Assembly (NCBI GenBank): GCA_937899245.1
Contig: CALDKB010000049.1
Span: 227,739 to 291,738 of the forward strand
Length of the DNA stretch: 64,000 bases
Direction: 5' to 3'
From: an uncultured Bacteroidales bacterium
GTDB taxonomy: Bacteria > Bacteroidota > Bacteroidia > Bacteroidales > ML635J-15
The translations under genes and the position numbers were made by a program. Below, piece by piece: positions 1 to 8,606 of the stretch. Under the pieces are notes generated by a model. The model worked only from the letters and a program-made list of their open reading frames with translations, was not told the origin of the DNA and ran no database searches. The stretch's first letter is position 1; each line of letters begins with the position of its first letter.

Positions 1-129
1 TTCCGCACAACGACGCATATCGGGTTTATGCTCTGCCTCTGCGCTGATTGACGGAATGCGAATCAACGAACAAAGTTCTTCAATAAAACGGTCACCATTT
101 TTCTCTATATATTCCTTTACTGTACTCAT
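1..129 (-). CDS. M20-family metallopeptidase, N-terminal fragment
   Basis: Only the first 43 codons are in the window; the gene runs off the left edge. The start is MSTVKEYIEKNGDRF and continues into LCSLIRIPSISAE, the helix plus IPSIS segment that opens many M20/M25/M40 zinc peptidases (dipeptidases and amidohydrolases). The metal ligands lie outside the window, so the substrate cannot be named. A TATCTTTG box at 158-165 (minus strand) sits a sensible distance upstream of this ATG. The call rests on the N-terminal pattern alone. Confidence 0.6.
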   Translation of the reverse strand, partial: MSTVKEYIEKNGDRFIEELCSLIRIPSISAEAEHKPDMRRCAE

Positions 130-157
130 TTGATTAGATTTTTAATTAAACATACCA

Positions 158-165
158 CAAAGATA
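158..165 (-). promoter_or_regulatory. Bacteroidota -7 box for the M20 peptidase
   Basis: Minus strand reads TATCTTTG, matching TAnnTTTG, 28 nt upstream of the ATG at 129. It abuts the T-tract of the ior terminator. Confidence 0.5.
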
Positions 166-195
166 AAAAAAAAGACGGAAGAATTCTCTCCCGTC
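165..195 (-). terminator. Rho-independent terminator after iorB
   Basis: On the minus strand a GACGG...CCGTC stem (174-178 with 191-195) is followed by nine T residues. It lies 25 nt past the iorB stop. Confidence 0.7.
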
Positions 196-220
196 CCTAT
201 TTGATTTGTATCAACAAATA

Positions 221-787
221 CTACTTCTTTGCGAATTCGTAGCCAGCGCGGATTGCTGCGAGGTTAGAATTAACAACAGCTTCGCCCTTGCGGCCGAAAA
301 TACGCTGAATTGATGCTTCAAGTTCTGCAAGATCCATCTCGAGGAACGGAACTGTTGCGCCAAGAAGAACCATATTAGAACGTGCATTAACCTGCTTTGC
401 AATGTCGTTTGCATTGAAAGCAACGTTCTTAACCTTCTTAAGTTCAGCCATAACCTTGTCAAGATCAGGATAATTCTTGATATTTACGAAAGGTTCCGAG
501 TTTGTGATTACACAACCGTCCTTTGCAAGGAATGGCAAATAACGCAATGCTTCCATTGGTTCGCTCGACAAAATGATATCTGCCTGTCCTTCTGGAATAA
601 CGTCAGCATAAATCGGCTTGTCGGAAATACGGAGGTGAGAGAAAACAGAACCGCCTCTCTGCGACATTCCGTGGATTTCAGACTGCTTCAAATATAAATT
701 CTTGTTGAGTGCTGCATCAGAGATGATTTTAGCTACCGATACGATACCGTCACCACCTACACCGCACAATATGATATCTTTCTTCAT
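221..787 (-). CDS. iorB: Indolepyruvate:ferredoxin oxidoreductase, beta subunit
   Basis: A 188-residue protein of the pyruvate ferredoxin oxidoreductase gamma-domain family. It starts MKKDIILCGVGGDGI, with the GxGGxG motif of this family at residues 8-14, and contains SEIHGMSQRGGSV, typical of IorB. With IorA it oxidatively decarboxylates aryl pyruvates (from aromatic amino acids) to aryl-acetyl-CoA and passes electrons to ferredoxin in the cytoplasm. It is the second gene of a two-gene operon, 18 nt behind iorA, and is followed by a terminator. Length is normal for the family. Confidence 0.9.
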   Translation of the reverse strand: MKKDIILCGVGGDGIVSVAKIISDAALNKNLYLKQSEIHGMSQRGGSVFSHLRISDKPIYADVIPEGQADIILSSEPMEALRYLPFLAKDGCVITNSEPFVNIKNYPDLDKVMAELKKVKNVAFNANDIAKQVNARSNMVLLGATVPFLEMDLAELEASIQRIFGRKGEAVVNSNLAAIRAGYEFAKK

Positions 788-805
788 GATAATTTCTCCT
801 ATAAT

Positions 806-2386
806 TTATTTCTTTTCACCAAGGTGTTTCTTAAGCTCAACGATACAAGTTCTGTGAGGGATGATTACAGAAACGCCATTGTAGTTAACTTCTTCTTCGA
901 GAATCTTTACAAACTCGTCGTGGTTCTTTGGCAACGGAACGATTTCGCGGATGTGTTCTGGTTCAACGCCAAGGCCTTCGCAAATTCTGAACAACTTGCT
1001 GTGTGCCGAAGAAGGCTGACCACCGGTCATTGCTGTGATGTCGTTGTCGAGAATCATAATGACAACATTTGCCTTTTCGTTAACGCAGTCCAACAAGCCA
1101 GTCATACCGCTGTGACCGAAAGTACCATCACCGATAACTGCAACTGACGGGAAGATACCAGCTTCAGATGCACCCTTTGCCATTGTAATGGAAGCACCCA
1201 TACAAACTGTAGTGTTGATGGCCTTCATATTGAAACCAAGAGTATAGCAACCGATATCACCGAATACCTTGCCGTGATATTTAGCCATAACATCGTTCAA
1301 AGCTGTGTAGCTGTCAACGTGAGGACAACCCTGGCACAATGCTGGAGGACGGTTAGTTACAACTTCAGGAACTGCAGGACCAGTAACAACATTGAGTTTC
1401 AATGCGTGAGCTATTTTTTCTGCATTCATTTCGCCATCGCGACGGATAGTTTCGTCCAAACGGCCCATTACTTTCTTACCCTTTGCAAGGAATCCCTTAA
1501 TGTGTTCTTCGATGAACGGCTGACCGTCTTCTAGAACAAGGAGTTCGTCGCATTCGTCGTACAACTTGCTGAGCATATCGTATGGCAACGGGTATTGAGT
1601 TATCTTAACAACTGGATAAGGGCAACCATCCTTGAAGTTTTCCATCAAGTAGTTGTATGCTATACCGCTTGTGATAATACCCAACTTCTTGTTTTCACCT
1701 TCAAAATACTTGTTGTAGCCAGATTGTTCAGAAGCCTTTGTAAAGTCTGCCTGTTTGTCGATAAGGTTTCTGTACAAACGCTTTGCGTTTGCCGGCAACA
1801 AAACGAACGAACTAGCGTCTGCTGGTTCTGTCAACGAATTTTGTGGCAATGGATTGCGGCGTTCAACACCTGCACGGCTATGAGCCAAACGGGTTGGGAT
1901 TCTATAAAGAACCGGTGTTCCTAACTTTTCCGACAATTCGTATCCGTAGAATACCATGTCGTATGCTTCCTGCTGGTTCGATGGCTCGAGCATTGGAATC
2001 ATTGCCCAGTGGCCATAGAAACGGCTGTCCTGTTCATCCTGTGAAGAGAACATGCTAGGATCGTCGGCAACTACTATTAATACGCCCTTGGTACCTATGA
2101 TTGCAGCATTCATGAACGGGTCGCCACATACATTCAGACCAACGTGCTTCATACAAGTCATTGCTCGTTTTCCAGCATAAGCAACACCTATAGATGCTTC
2201 CAATGCTGTCTTTTCGTTTGCACACCAATTGGCGATAACGCCCTTTTCTTTTGCTTCCTTTGATTTGATTACATATTCAGTAATCTGAGTTGATGGAGTT
2301 CCAGGATAGCTGTTGATGGCACTTCCGCCAGCATCGATAAACGCTTGAGCTATCGCTTCATCTCCCAATAATAATAATTTCTGCAT
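806..2386 (-). CDS. iorA: Indolepyruvate:ferredoxin oxidoreductase, alpha subunit (short form)
   Basis: A 526-residue thiamine-diphosphate enzyme. The N-terminal pyrimidine-binding domain has SYPGTPST (26-33); the C-terminal domain has the thiamine site GDGTFGHSG (about 418) ending in LDND. CQGCPHVDSY at 351-360 corresponds to the CPGCPH segment of IorA. The protein stops at HLGEKK, so the two-cluster ferredoxin domain found at the C-terminus of archaeal IorA (about 600+ residues) is absent; short IorA forms are known in Bacteroidota. Electrons must therefore pass through another route or an external ferredoxin. It is first in the operon with iorB. Confidence 0.9.
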   Translation of the reverse strand: MQKLLLLGDEAIAQAFIDAGGSAINSYPGTPSTQITEYVIKSKEAKEKGVIANWCANEKTALEASIGVAYAGKRAMTCMKHVGLNVCGDPFMNAAIIGTKGVLIVVADDPSMFSSQDEQDSRFYGHWAMIPMLEPSNQQEAYDMVFYGYELSEKLGTPVLYRIPTRLAHSRAGVERRNPLPQNSLTEPADASSFVLLPANAKRLYRNLIDKQADFTKASEQSGYNKYFEGENKKLGIITSGIAYNYLMENFKDGCPYPVVKITQYPLPYDMLSKLYDECDELLVLEDGQPFIEEHIKGFLAKGKKVMGRLDETIRRDGEMNAEKIAHALKLNVVTGPAVPEVVTNRPPALCQGCPHVDSYTALNDVMAKYHGKVFGDIGCYTLGFNMKAINTTVCMGASITMAKGASEAGIFPSVAVIGDGTFGHSGMTGLLDCVNEKANVVIMILDNDITAMTGGQPSSAHSKLFRICEGLGVEPEHIREIVPLPKNHDEFVKILEEEVNYNGVSVIIPHRTCIVELKKHLGEKK

Positions 2387-2425
2387 ATTTCTATTATTTT
2401 ATTTTTTAATCAATATTTTGAGCAA

Positions 2426-2456
2426 CGAAGTTAAGGATTTTTTGCCACTGCCCAAA
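2426..2456 (-). promoter_or_regulatory. Promoter of the iorA-iorB operon
   Basis: Minus strand shows TTTG (2453-2456), a 19-nt spacer and TAACTTCG (2426-2433), one base from TAnnTTTG. This is the -33/-7 layout of Bacteroidota sigma-ABfr promoters, 40 nt before the iorA ATG. Confidence 0.5.
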
Positions 2457-2618
2457 ATGTTTAAAAGCATATAAGGTATATTTTATTCACGAAATTGATT
2501 TTGCACAAGTTGTTATTGTCCAACGCATTAGAACTCAATCATTTTTGTGATGTTGAAAACTATCTGTTTCTATTTAGTTTTGCTCTATATTGCGTTTTTG
2601 ATTTCGGCAAAACCGACA

Positions 2619-3965
2619 CTACAAAGTCTTCAACTCCGTTATGATCGACTGTTTGGTCTCGACAGCCATTTTCAATTCTGAATTCCTGGCTTGCATTCCA
2701 TAATATCTGCAACGGTGATAATACTTGACATACCAATGGCGCATTTCGACAAAGCCCTTAAGTGTGAACGGGAAAAATGGAGCCGCAATTATAAATGGAC
2801 ACCACCACGCCCATGGAATTAAAAATGATAATCCAAACAATAAAATATACCAGGACGGGAATGTAATCAAGGTGCCGAAACCGATACGTATAGATGCACT
2901 CAAGCGCTTGTCTTTCATCTTGTTGACAATAATATCCGGAATTTTATAAGGGACTATGTTTATAAGCCAGAATATTGCGTAGAAAGGTGCGCAAAACAAC
3001 GACACTAGAGTCATAAGCACAATATTGAAAAGATTGTACTTCTTTCCTATTATCCAATTTTTAAAATTCAACTTCTTGAGCATTCCGGCATAGGCCAGCG
3101 ACTTTTCCATAATTGCTCCGAATCGTTCCGGATCATCTTCTTTCATTTTACGGAAATGTCCTAGCATCTCCTGGTCAAGAGCCAACCGCTCGCTAACATG
3201 CTTGTGATTGATTTTCGGTTTCTTGGCATTACAATACAATTCGCGCAAACCATCCAGGCCTTCAAAGTTTTCCTTGTCATCAATATCAAGCATCAATGGC
3301 CTAACCCTTTCCTGCGCCTTCAACGCCAATTGACGCAACGCTGCTTCCGGATGTTCATTGTACAAATCGAACAACTCACCGAACTCAAAAGGCTCGCCAA
3401 TATTCAGCAATGCCTCGTGGCCGATGCTGAAAAAATTAGTATAGTAATTTGCCACTGGGACAATCTTCAGGTGGAGGTTGAAATCAGATTTCTCCTCAGC
3501 CAAAAAAGCTATGCGTGCGAAACCTTTCTTAAACGAACCTATTGCCCTATTGTATTGCAAAGCGGCCTCAGGAAACAGTCCAACAATTTTTCCGTTTACC
3601 AAAATATCCGCTGCGAGATTGAAAATCTTGTCGTTTTCGCCAATATTCTCCTTGCCAGTATCACGTACACGAAATGCAGGCAGGATTCTGCACCATTTCA
3701 ACAATCTTGCAACAATATCCTTTTTGAAAATGTCGCCACGGGCTATGAAGACGGCCCTGTGACGCCACACGCCAAACACGGGCAACAAAGCATCGCACAA
3801 ACCATTTTGGTGATTTGAAACTATCAAATATGGTTCGTCCGGGAGGTTCTCAAGACCTTTTATCTCAAGTTTTCTATAATAAACAAGGTTAAGCAGGTGC
3901 CAAACCCAGCAATAGCCTATCTCGTAAGTAATTTTGCGCTTTTCAATTCCTTTAAAATCTATCAT
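2619..3965 (-). CDS. PlsC-type lysophospholipid acyltransferase with C-terminal membrane region
   Basis: A 448-residue protein. The N-terminal half is a glycerolipid acyltransferase domain: the catalytic block SNHQNGLCDA (residues 50-59) has His and Asp separated by five residues, and FPEAALQYN is the second substrate-binding motif, with Ala in place of the usual Gly of FPEG. The C-terminal third contains two or three hydrophobic segments. Such proteins move acyl chains from acyl-ACP or acyl-CoA to a lysophospholipid or related acceptor at the inner membrane; the exact acceptor is not evident. The ATG at 3965 is preferred over an in-frame TTG two codons upstream. It lies 15 nt downstream of queA and probably shares its transcript. 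Confidence 0.75.
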   Translation of the reverse strand: MIDFKGIEKRKITYEIGYCWVWHLLNLVYYRKLEIKGLENLPDEPYLIVSNHQNGLCDALLPVFGVWRHRAVFIARGDIFKKDIVARLLKWCRILPAFRVRDTGKENIGENDKIFNLAADILVNGKIVGLFPEAALQYNRAIGSFKKGFARIAFLAEEKSDFNLHLKIVPVANYYTNFFSIGHEALLNIGEPFEFGELFDLYNEHPEAALRQLALKAQERVRPLMLDIDDKENFEGLDGLRELYCNAKKPKINHKHVSERLALDQEMLGHFRKMKEDDPERFGAIMEKSLAYAGMLKKLNFKNWIIGKKYNLFNIVLMTLVSLFCAPFYAIFWLINIVPYKIPDIIVNKMKDKRLSASIRIGFGTLITFPSWYILLFGLSFLIPWAWWCPFIIAAPFFPFTLKGFVEMRHWYVKYYHRCRYYGMQARNSELKMAVETKQSIITELKTL

Positions 3966-3980
3966 CAGCAAAAACTATTG

Positions 3981-5189
3981 TCATCGCAAAAATAAACAAG
4001 AATCACCATAACTCAAAAACCTAAAGTCATTTTTCAGAGCATAGTTGTAAACATCTTTCCAACAATCACCGATAAACGCCGACAACAACAGCAGGAGCGT
4101 CGATTTCGGCTGATGGAAATTTGTTATGAGTCGACTTGTTATTTTGAATTTGAATCCAGGAATAATCATAATCTGCGTTGCACACTTTATCTGGTCGAAA
4201 CCGTTGGCATCCATCCATGACAACATATTTTCCAGCACATCCTTTGCGTCGTAGTTCTGGTTGTCTGAATATGACTCCCACTGCGAAACAGCAAATTCAT
4301 TAGTGCTAATATTTTTATTTTCAAATACTTGCACGCCAACGCGGAACAAACTTTCGACAGTTCTAACCGTTGTGGTTCCCGTAATTGTTATATTGCCGAG
4401 ATATTGTACGATTTTTTCGATTGTCGTGCGGTTAACGATAAAATGTTCCGTGTGCATTTCGTGCTCCGAAACCAAGTCGGTCTTTACCGGCTGGAAAGTT
4501 CCTGCTCCCACATGCAATGTTACCGCATCACATTCCACATTATGCTCCTTCAAGTCCTGCATTACACGCTCTGTAAAATGCAGCCCTGCTGTCGGTGCCG
4601 CCACAGATCCCTGGTAATGGCTATACACAGTCTGGTAGCGCTCGCTGTCAATGGCCTCGCTTTTCCTATTTAAATACGGCGGAATAGGAATATTGCCTGC
4701 CACCTCGATAAGCTGGGAAAAAGTCACATGCGGGTTTTCCCACTCGAAAAGAATCTCAAACGAATTGCCGATCTCGCGTACGCGCGTAATAGATAGGTCT
4801 ACATTTTCGCCGCATACTACAACAGTTTTTTTCAAGCGCCCAGTCTTCCACTTCTTGCTATTGCCAACAAGACACTTCCACGAACAAGATTTGTTTTCTG
4901 AAAATGCCAAGGCAAAATCGCATGGAGAAATCGGGTCAAGACAGAAAATTTCAATCTTGGCACCCGACTCCTTTTCAAACAGCATTCTGGCATTTATCAC
5001 TTTAGTGTCGTTGAAAAGCAAAAGACTGCCCGACGGCAGATATTGTCTGATATTTCGGAAATGATCTTCCCTGATGTTTCCATCGAAAACCAACAGTTTC
5101 GACATGTCGCGCTCGGCTAATGGATACTTTGCTATTCGTTCGTCGGGAAGATTATAATTATAGTCGTTGATATTAATATTGCTAACCAC
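3981..5189 (-). CDS. queA: S-adenosylmethionine:tRNA ribosyltransferase-isomerase
   Basis: About 402 residues. It transfers and isomerises the ribosyl part of SAM onto 7-aminomethyl-deazaguanine in tRNA, making epoxyqueuosine. The early segment YNLPDERIAKYPL, the block AAPTAGLHFTERV and the C-terminal ITNFHQPKSTLLLLLSAF are QueA signatures. Longer than the E. coli enzyme (about 356) but close to a second QueA class common in Bacteroidota. No ATG suits the N-terminus; a GTG at 5189 gives M-VSNININDYNYNLP and lies just after a minus-strand TATTTTTG box. An upstream in-frame ATG at 5243 would be inside the divergent gene and upstream of that promoter, so I reject it. Confidence 0.85.
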   Translation of the reverse strand: MVSNININDYNYNLPDERIAKYPLAERDMSKLLVFDGNIREDHFRNIRQYLPSGSLLLFNDTKVINARMLFEKESGAKIEIFCLDPISPCDFALAFSENKSCSWKCLVGNSKKWKTGRLKKTVVVCGENVDLSITRVREIGNSFEILFEWENPHVTFSQLIEVAGNIPIPPYLNRKSEAIDSERYQTVYSHYQGSVAAPTAGLHFTERVMQDLKEHNVECDAVTLHVGAGTFQPVKTDLVSEHEMHTEHFIVNRTTIEKIVQYLGNITITGTTTVRTVESLFRVGVQVFENKNISTNEFAVSQWESYSDNQNYDAKDVLENMLSWMDANGFDQIKCATQIMIIPGFKFKITSRLITNFHQPKSTLLLLLSAFIGDCWKDVYNYALKNDFRFLSYGDSCLFLR

Positions 5190-5198
5190 TTTTTTTAT

Positions 5199-5206
5199 TA
5201 AATTTG
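5199..5206 (+). promoter_or_regulatory. -7 box for the Smr gene
   Basis: TAAATTTG, matching TAnnTTTG, 20 nt before the ATG at 5227. No convincing -33 TTTG at 19-20 nt spacing. Confidence 0.5.
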
Positions 5207-5209
5207 CCA

Positions 5210-5217
5210 CAAAAATA
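5210..5217 (-). promoter_or_regulatory. -7 box for queA
   Basis: Minus strand TATTTTTG, 20 nt before the proposed GTG start at 5189. It lies only three bases from the plus-strand box of the divergent Smr gene, so the two transcripts would start inside each other's promoter. Confidence 0.5.
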
Positions 5218-5226
5218 ATAATTATT

Positions 5227-6282
5227 ATGGATTTAATCTGCATAGGCGATAAAGTTAGGTTCCTTAATGAAGTCGGTGGCGGAACCGTTGTTAAGATTCT
5301 CCCTAAAAATCAGATAATTGTAAAGGACGAAAATGATTTTGACTACCCTGTTGCCATGTCGGATGTCGTGGTGGTTGAAAAAGCCAAGGAAAATCATAAC
5401 AATCAGTTCAAGAATTTTGCCAACAACGTGGTTGATAACATAAAGGACAACCTAAACAAGGTTGAAGCGACTATAATAACAAAACCTAAAATAGAACTGA
5501 AAAAGGACAGCAAGTCGGCATTTTTGTTTGCCTTCATACGCAACTACGACGACAAGCACGACGATTTTGACTGCTACCTTATCAACGATTCCAACTATTT
5601 CATTTTCTACCACATTGTTCTTTGCGGCGAAAATGGATTTGAAAAAATTGACTCGGAAACCCTTGAACCAAACACGAAAATAAATATCGGCCAACTTACA
5701 CGCAACCAGATTAACAATTCAAAGGAGATTATCATCCAAAGCATATTGTTCGACAATCCAAAATGCACTTACCATGAAATGGTTGAACGAAGAATTAAGA
5801 TTACACCGATTAAATTTTTCCAGGAACACACGTTTGTCGACAACGACTTTTTCGATGAGAAAGCATATATATTCGAGCTGCTAAAGGAAGATTTAGGACT
5901 CGGCAATTCTATTCGTACACAAAAGGAATTTGAAGAGCAGATGGCACGCAAGGACATCGAGGAAGAAGATAATTCTCGACGCTTCCAAAAGCGCAAGCCA
6001 GCAGAAACAATTGAAATCGACCTGCACATCAACAAATTGATCGACAGTGTTGTTGGTTTGTCAAACTCAGAAATCCTCGACATTCAAATTAAGGCATTCC
6101 ATAAGACTATGACCGACGCAATATTAAACAAAGCCGGCAAAGTCATCATTATTCATGGAATAGGCAACGGAACCTTAAAAAACACCATTCGCGAATCAAT
6201 AGAAAAGCAATACAAGCTTCACTACGAAGACGCATCTTTCCGAGAATATGGTTTCGGAGCAACAATGGTGCTACTTAATTAG
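5227..6282 (+). CDS. Smr-domain protein (DUF2027/MutS2-like)
   Basis: A 351-residue protein. The N-terminal 60 residues form a small beta-rich domain (IGDKVRFLNEVGGGTVVKI) resembling the KOW-like start of the Bacteroidota DUF2027 family; a middle beta-rich domain follows; the C-terminal 90 residues are a Smr domain with the DLH motif (IEIDLHI) and HGIGNGTL loop. Smr domains bind or nick branched DNA or RNA, for example in MutS2; here there is no MutS ATPase, so the role is open (inference: nucleic-acid surveillance). The ATG at 5227 follows the -7 box at 5199-5206; the in-frame ATG at 5167 lies before it and is rejected. Confidence 0.8.
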   Translation: MDLICIGDKVRFLNEVGGGTVVKILPKNQIIVKDENDFDYPVAMSDVVVVEKAKENHNNQFKNFANNVVDNIKDNLNKVEATIITKPKIELKKDSKSAFLFAFIRNYDDKHDDFDCYLINDSNYFIFYHIVLCGENGFEKIDSETLEPNTKINIGQLTRNQINNSKEIIIQSILFDNPKCTYHEMVERRIKITPIKFFQEHTFVDNDFFDEKAYIFELLKEDLGLGNSIRTQKEFEEQMARKDIEEEDNSRRFQKRKPAETIEIDLHINKLIDSVVGLSNSEILDIQIKAFHKTMTDAILNKAGKVIIIHGIGNGTLKNTIRESIEKQYKLHYEDASFREYGFGATMVLLN

Positions 6283-6342
6283 GAAGAAACTTGGAGTTGT
6301 AAACCCACAAAACTCTCAAAACTAAAAACAAAAACTTATAAA

Positions 6343-7779
6343 ATGGACATTACAGAGCTTTTAGCACAAAGATACACAGAGTTTTACAAGCAGGCGCCCC
6401 AGAAAATTGAAGCTATTACTAAAGCTGGCTCAAACAGAAGCTACTACAGATTCTACGGAAATAGCGGCAGCGTACTTGGCGTTTACAGCGACAACACCGA
6501 AGAGACTGAAACATTCCTATATTACAGCAAAGTGTTTTCGGAACTTAATCTTAACACGCCACACATATATCATGTGAGCGCCGACCTGAAAACATATTTT
6601 ATCGAAGACTTTGGCAATGACCAGCTGCTGTCTGTTGTTGAAAGCGAATACAAGCAGCACGGATACTTCACCGAAAAATTGACAGACCTGTATAAAAAAA
6701 GCATTATAGCTCTGGTGAAAATGCAGATTGCCGCAGGCAAGTCCATTGATTTTGAACGTGCATATTCGATTTCAGAATTTAACAAGCAAAGCATTCTGTT
6801 CGACCTCAACTATTTCAAGTACTATTTCTTGAATCGACTGAACATACCATACGACGAGAAACTTTTACAAGACGACTTCGACTCGCTTGCCGAATCTCTT
6901 GCCAATACCGGCGTCAAGAATTTTATGTTCCGCGACTTCCAAGCCAGAAATATAATGGTAAAGGATGATAACGTTTTCTTTATCGACTACCAAGGCGGAC
7001 GCAAGGGCGCAATGCAATACGACATGGCATCATTGCTCTGGCAGGCAAAAGCAAGAATTCCTTACGACAAGAAATTGGAACTTCTAAACTTCTACATCGA
7101 CGAAGTAGCTGGTTCGATTGACATTGAGAAAAATGATTTTGAAAGCGAATTCTGGGTATACCTATATATAAGAATATTGCAAACTCTGGGCGCCTACGGG
7201 AACCGTGGACTTATAGAAAAGAAAAGACATTTCATCGAGAGCATTCCATATGCCATCGACAACCTCAAGGAACTTCATGATAGCAAGCCAATTCTCAGCA
7301 AATACAAGGAACTCGACCGTATAATTGGCGAAGTATCGAAATGCAAATCCGCATTCGAACCTGTTAAATATTCCGAACTAACAATTACTGTAATGAGTTT
7401 TGGCTACAAAAACGGACTTCCAGAGGACAGGACCGAAAACGGTGGCGGTTTCATTTTCGATTGCCGAGGCAACCACAATCCAGGACGATTCGAACAGTAC
7501 AAGAAACTCACAGGCCGCGACAAAGAAGTAATAGATTTCTTTAAAGAACATGGTGACATAGACATATTCATCGAAAACATTAAGGATGTCATCTCTCCTA
7601 CTATCGAAACCTACATAAGACGCGGATTTACAAGCCTAATGATATGTTTCGGTTGCACCGGCGGCCAGCATCGCAGCGTTTACAGCGCCGACTCTATTGC
7701 AAAATATATCCACGAGAAATATGGAGTCAAAATAATATTGATACACAGGGAACAAGGAATTGAGGAAATCCTCAAATAG
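6343..7779 (+). CDS. APH/AmgK-like sugar kinase fused to a RapZ-C-like domain
   Basis: 478 residues with two parts. Residues 1 to about 320 are an aminoglycoside-phosphotransferase-type kinase: FRDFQARNIM is the catalytic-loop block (Asp and Asn) and FFIDYQGG the metal-binding Asp, as in N-acetylmuramate/N-acetylglucosamine kinase AmgK. Residues from about 345 to the end match the C-terminal domain of RapZ: IFDCRGNHNPG and CFGCTGGQHRSV, the latter a phosphate/nucleotide-sugar-binding loop. RapZ-C senses glucosamine-6-phosphate in enterobacteria. The fusion is seen in Bacteroidota annotations. Inference: cell-wall amino-sugar recycling with built-in sensing. It follows the Smr gene by 60 nt on the same strand. 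Confidence 0.75.
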   Translation: MDITELLAQRYTEFYKQAPQKIEAITKAGSNRSYYRFYGNSGSVLGVYSDNTEETETFLYYSKVFSELNLNTPHIYHVSADLKTYFIEDFGNDQLLSVVESEYKQHGYFTEKLTDLYKKSIIALVKMQIAAGKSIDFERAYSISEFNKQSILFDLNYFKYYFLNRLNIPYDEKLLQDDFDSLAESLANTGVKNFMFRDFQARNIMVKDDNVFFIDYQGGRKGAMQYDMASLLWQAKARIPYDKKLELLNFYIDEVAGSIDIEKNDFESEFWVYLYIRILQTLGAYGNRGLIEKKRHFIESIPYAIDNLKELHDSKPILSKYKELDRIIGEVSKCKSAFEPVKYSELTITVMSFGYKNGLPEDRTENGGGFIFDCRGNHNPGRFEQYKKLTGRDKEVIDFFKEHGDIDIFIENIKDVISPTIETYIRRGFTSLMICFGCTGGQHRSVYSADSIAKYIHEKYGVKIILIHREQGIEEILK

Positions 7780-7803
7780 AAAAAGGCATGATGATTTTTT
7801 CTT

Positions 7804-8457
7804 TTATTGCTTATCTCTTACGCAACGCACAGAGAATCCATCCATCTTGCTGCTGTAATTCTTAGCGACACCTGTATAGTTGTAATAAATATACTGATAG
7901 TAGGCATTCCCGCTGAAATACTCATACTCGTTTGATGTCCAGAAATATGCAAACGAACCGAAATTGCCAAATTCACCATCAAAACTTCCTGCCGGCAGGA
8001 CATCAAATCCAGACTTGCCAAACCCTGAAGCTCTTTCCAAAGTTCCATTATTCCACAAATCTTCCCTTGTAGCCATTTGGGAACCGACATTTTCTCCTGG
8101 GAATGAGTTTCTCAACTCTCGCCAATCTGAATTAGTAGGCAAACGCCAACCAGAAGGGCACGCTTTTTCTGCTGCCACCCAATTGTACAGATATCCATAT
8201 AACGATACGTTATCGGACTTTCCGTTTGGATAATATCGTGTTGGCTTATTGCTCTCCCTATTGGTTCCCAAATGAATATCGCCTTCGTACTTGAGATTCT
8301 CAGCAAACCATTCCCTATTGCCTACTGTTATAGTCCGATACGAATAACCATCACGGGCATCAACATATTTTCCCATGGTTCCGGTCGGCGGATTTTCTTC
8401 GCTTGCATACGATATACAAGCAAAGCATATAAGCAATAATATCAGAACGCATCTCAT
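7804..8457 (-). CDS. Secreted FISUMP-domain protein
   Basis: 217 residues. An N-terminal signal peptide (LILLLICFACISYA) is followed by the Fibrobacter succinogenes major paralogous domain: YVDARDGYSYRTITVG, EWFAENLKY, LYGYLYNW, ACPSGWRLPTNSDWREL and the closing FSVRCVRD are all hallmark blocks. These proteins are exported and often surface-exposed; function is unknown. The ATG at 8457 is preferred to the preceding GTG. It stands alone, convergent with the kinase gene upstream in the window. Confidence 0.85.
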   Translation of the reverse strand: MRCVLILLLICFACISYASEENPPTGTMGKYVDARDGYSYRTITVGNREWFAENLKYEGDIHLGTNRESNKPTRYYPNGKSDNVSLYGYLYNWVAAEKACPSGWRLPTNSDWRELRNSFPGENVGSQMATREDLWNNGTLERASGFGKSGFDVLPAGSFDGEFGNFGSFAYFWTSNEYEYFSGNAYYQYIYYNYTGVAKNYSSKMDGFSVRCVRDKQ

Positions 8458-8606
8458 CACGTTACGAAAACAATGTTACCACAAAATTAGCTTTATTCTG
8501 AAATCTCACAAGACTTTTAAAGAAAAAATATACACCGTGTAAAAATAATATCCGACAGATGTAATACCAGCAGACTGAATTCAGATTTTTGGAACAAATC
8601 GGAATA

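Noticed and set aside
3198..3818. A 206-codon plus-strand frame opposite the acyltransferase
   Set aside because: The minus-strand frame carries intact acyltransferase motifs; the plus frame has none and no ribosome or promoter signal.
5190..5243. Longer QueA N-terminus from an ATG at 5243
   Set aside because: It would start inside the divergent Smr gene and upstream of the minus-strand -7 box, with an Ile-rich leader not seen in QueA.
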